DNA of 64,000 nucleotides from Hippopus hippopus (Eukaryota > Mollusca > Bivalvia > Cardiida > Cardiidae): NCBI GenBank assembly GCA_946811185.2, contig OX328101.1:32286122-32350121 (forward strand), given 5' to 3'. Below, piece after piece: positions 63,869-64,000 of this stretch. The position numbers were made by a program, and so were the translations under genes. Under the pieces are notes generated by a model. The model made no database searches. It had not been told where the DNA came from and was given only the letters and a program-made list of their open reading frames with translations. How positions within the stretch are numbered: position 1 is the stretch's first letter; the number at the start of each line of letters is the position of its first letter.

Positions 63869-64000
63869 GCGAAAAGGAGTCCTTTTCGCGAAAAGGAGTC
63901 CTTTTCGCGAAAAGGAGTCCTTTTCGCGAAAAGGACTTTATATTTTACGAAAAGAAGTCTGAGAAGATGACTCCTTTTCGCGAAAAGGACTTAAGATTTT
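63869..64000. repeat. 19-bp palindromic tandem repeat running to the window end
   Basis: CCTTTTCGCGAAAAGG, a perfect 16-bp palindrome, separated by AGT or ACT and repeated with a 19-bp period from about 63869 to 63934, then again near 63973 after a diverged unit (TTTTACGAAAAGAAGTC). The window ends inside it, so its full extent is unknown. Confidence 0.85.

Overview
The window looks like a low-GC (roughly one-third G+C by eye) bivalve mollusc nuclear genome segment. The grounds are one clear host gene, a PRDM1/Blimp-1-type zinc-finger exon, set in DNA crowded with short palindromic MITEs, tRNA-headed SINEs, mariner remains and pearl/HINE-like tandem-core elements of the sort described from bivalves. 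I cannot fix the species; a heterodont such as Dreissena is only a guess.

Layout. 1-11.9 kb holds no gene I can support: it is a mosaic of MITE relatives, a SINE nested in a MITE (5855-6069) and two tandem-core elements (8161-9910, 10246-11430). 11935-14240 is the terminal coding exon of a PRDM1 orthologue with five zinc fingers. 14.2-39 kb is noncoding with two dead mariners (19852-21176, 21995-23192), several families of TIR-bearing palindromic MITEs, a large divergent tandem-core element (34541-36237) and diffuse satellite. 39.1-41.3 kb is a broken DDE-like transposase gene. 42.75-43.95 kb is a degenerate satellite whose relatives reappear at 63.3 kb.

The centrepiece is a complete Polinton/Maverick (virus-like self-synthesising transposon, adintovirus-like) at 44174-61706, 17,533 bp, with a perfect 6-bp target duplication ATTATT, termini AGTAGTAATTATGG, and near-identical 1.06-kb terminal inverted repeats. 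Left to right it carries a HExxH metallopeptidase (-), a 226-bp tandem array, protein-primed DNA polymerase B (+, in two frames), a 21-bp-period repeat, a small membrane protein, the packaging ATPase, a small basic protein and a short basic protein (all +). Then, convergent on the - strand, come the double-jelly-roll major capsid protein, a coiled-coil basic protein, the minor capsid protein, a paralogue of the small basic protein, a TATA-binding-protein homologue, a chromodomain integrase, a BIR (IAP-type) gene cut by a stop codon, and a protein with two PC4 domains.

The unusual point is the accessory set. Beside the core morphogenesis and replication genes the element encodes its own TBP and a double PC4 coactivator-like ssDNA-binding protein, which together suggest an element-encoded transcription-initiation module. 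It also has an anti-apoptotic-type BIR gene, and a metalloprotease where one expects the Ulp1/adenain-like cysteine protease, which I could not find. A CGTAAGAA octamer recurs in gene-sense orientation across 53.7-57.7 kb, mostly within about 100 bases upstream of start codons, and is a candidate regulatory signal. PolB (frame offset) and BIR (nonsense) appear damaged, so this copy may be non-autonomous although young.
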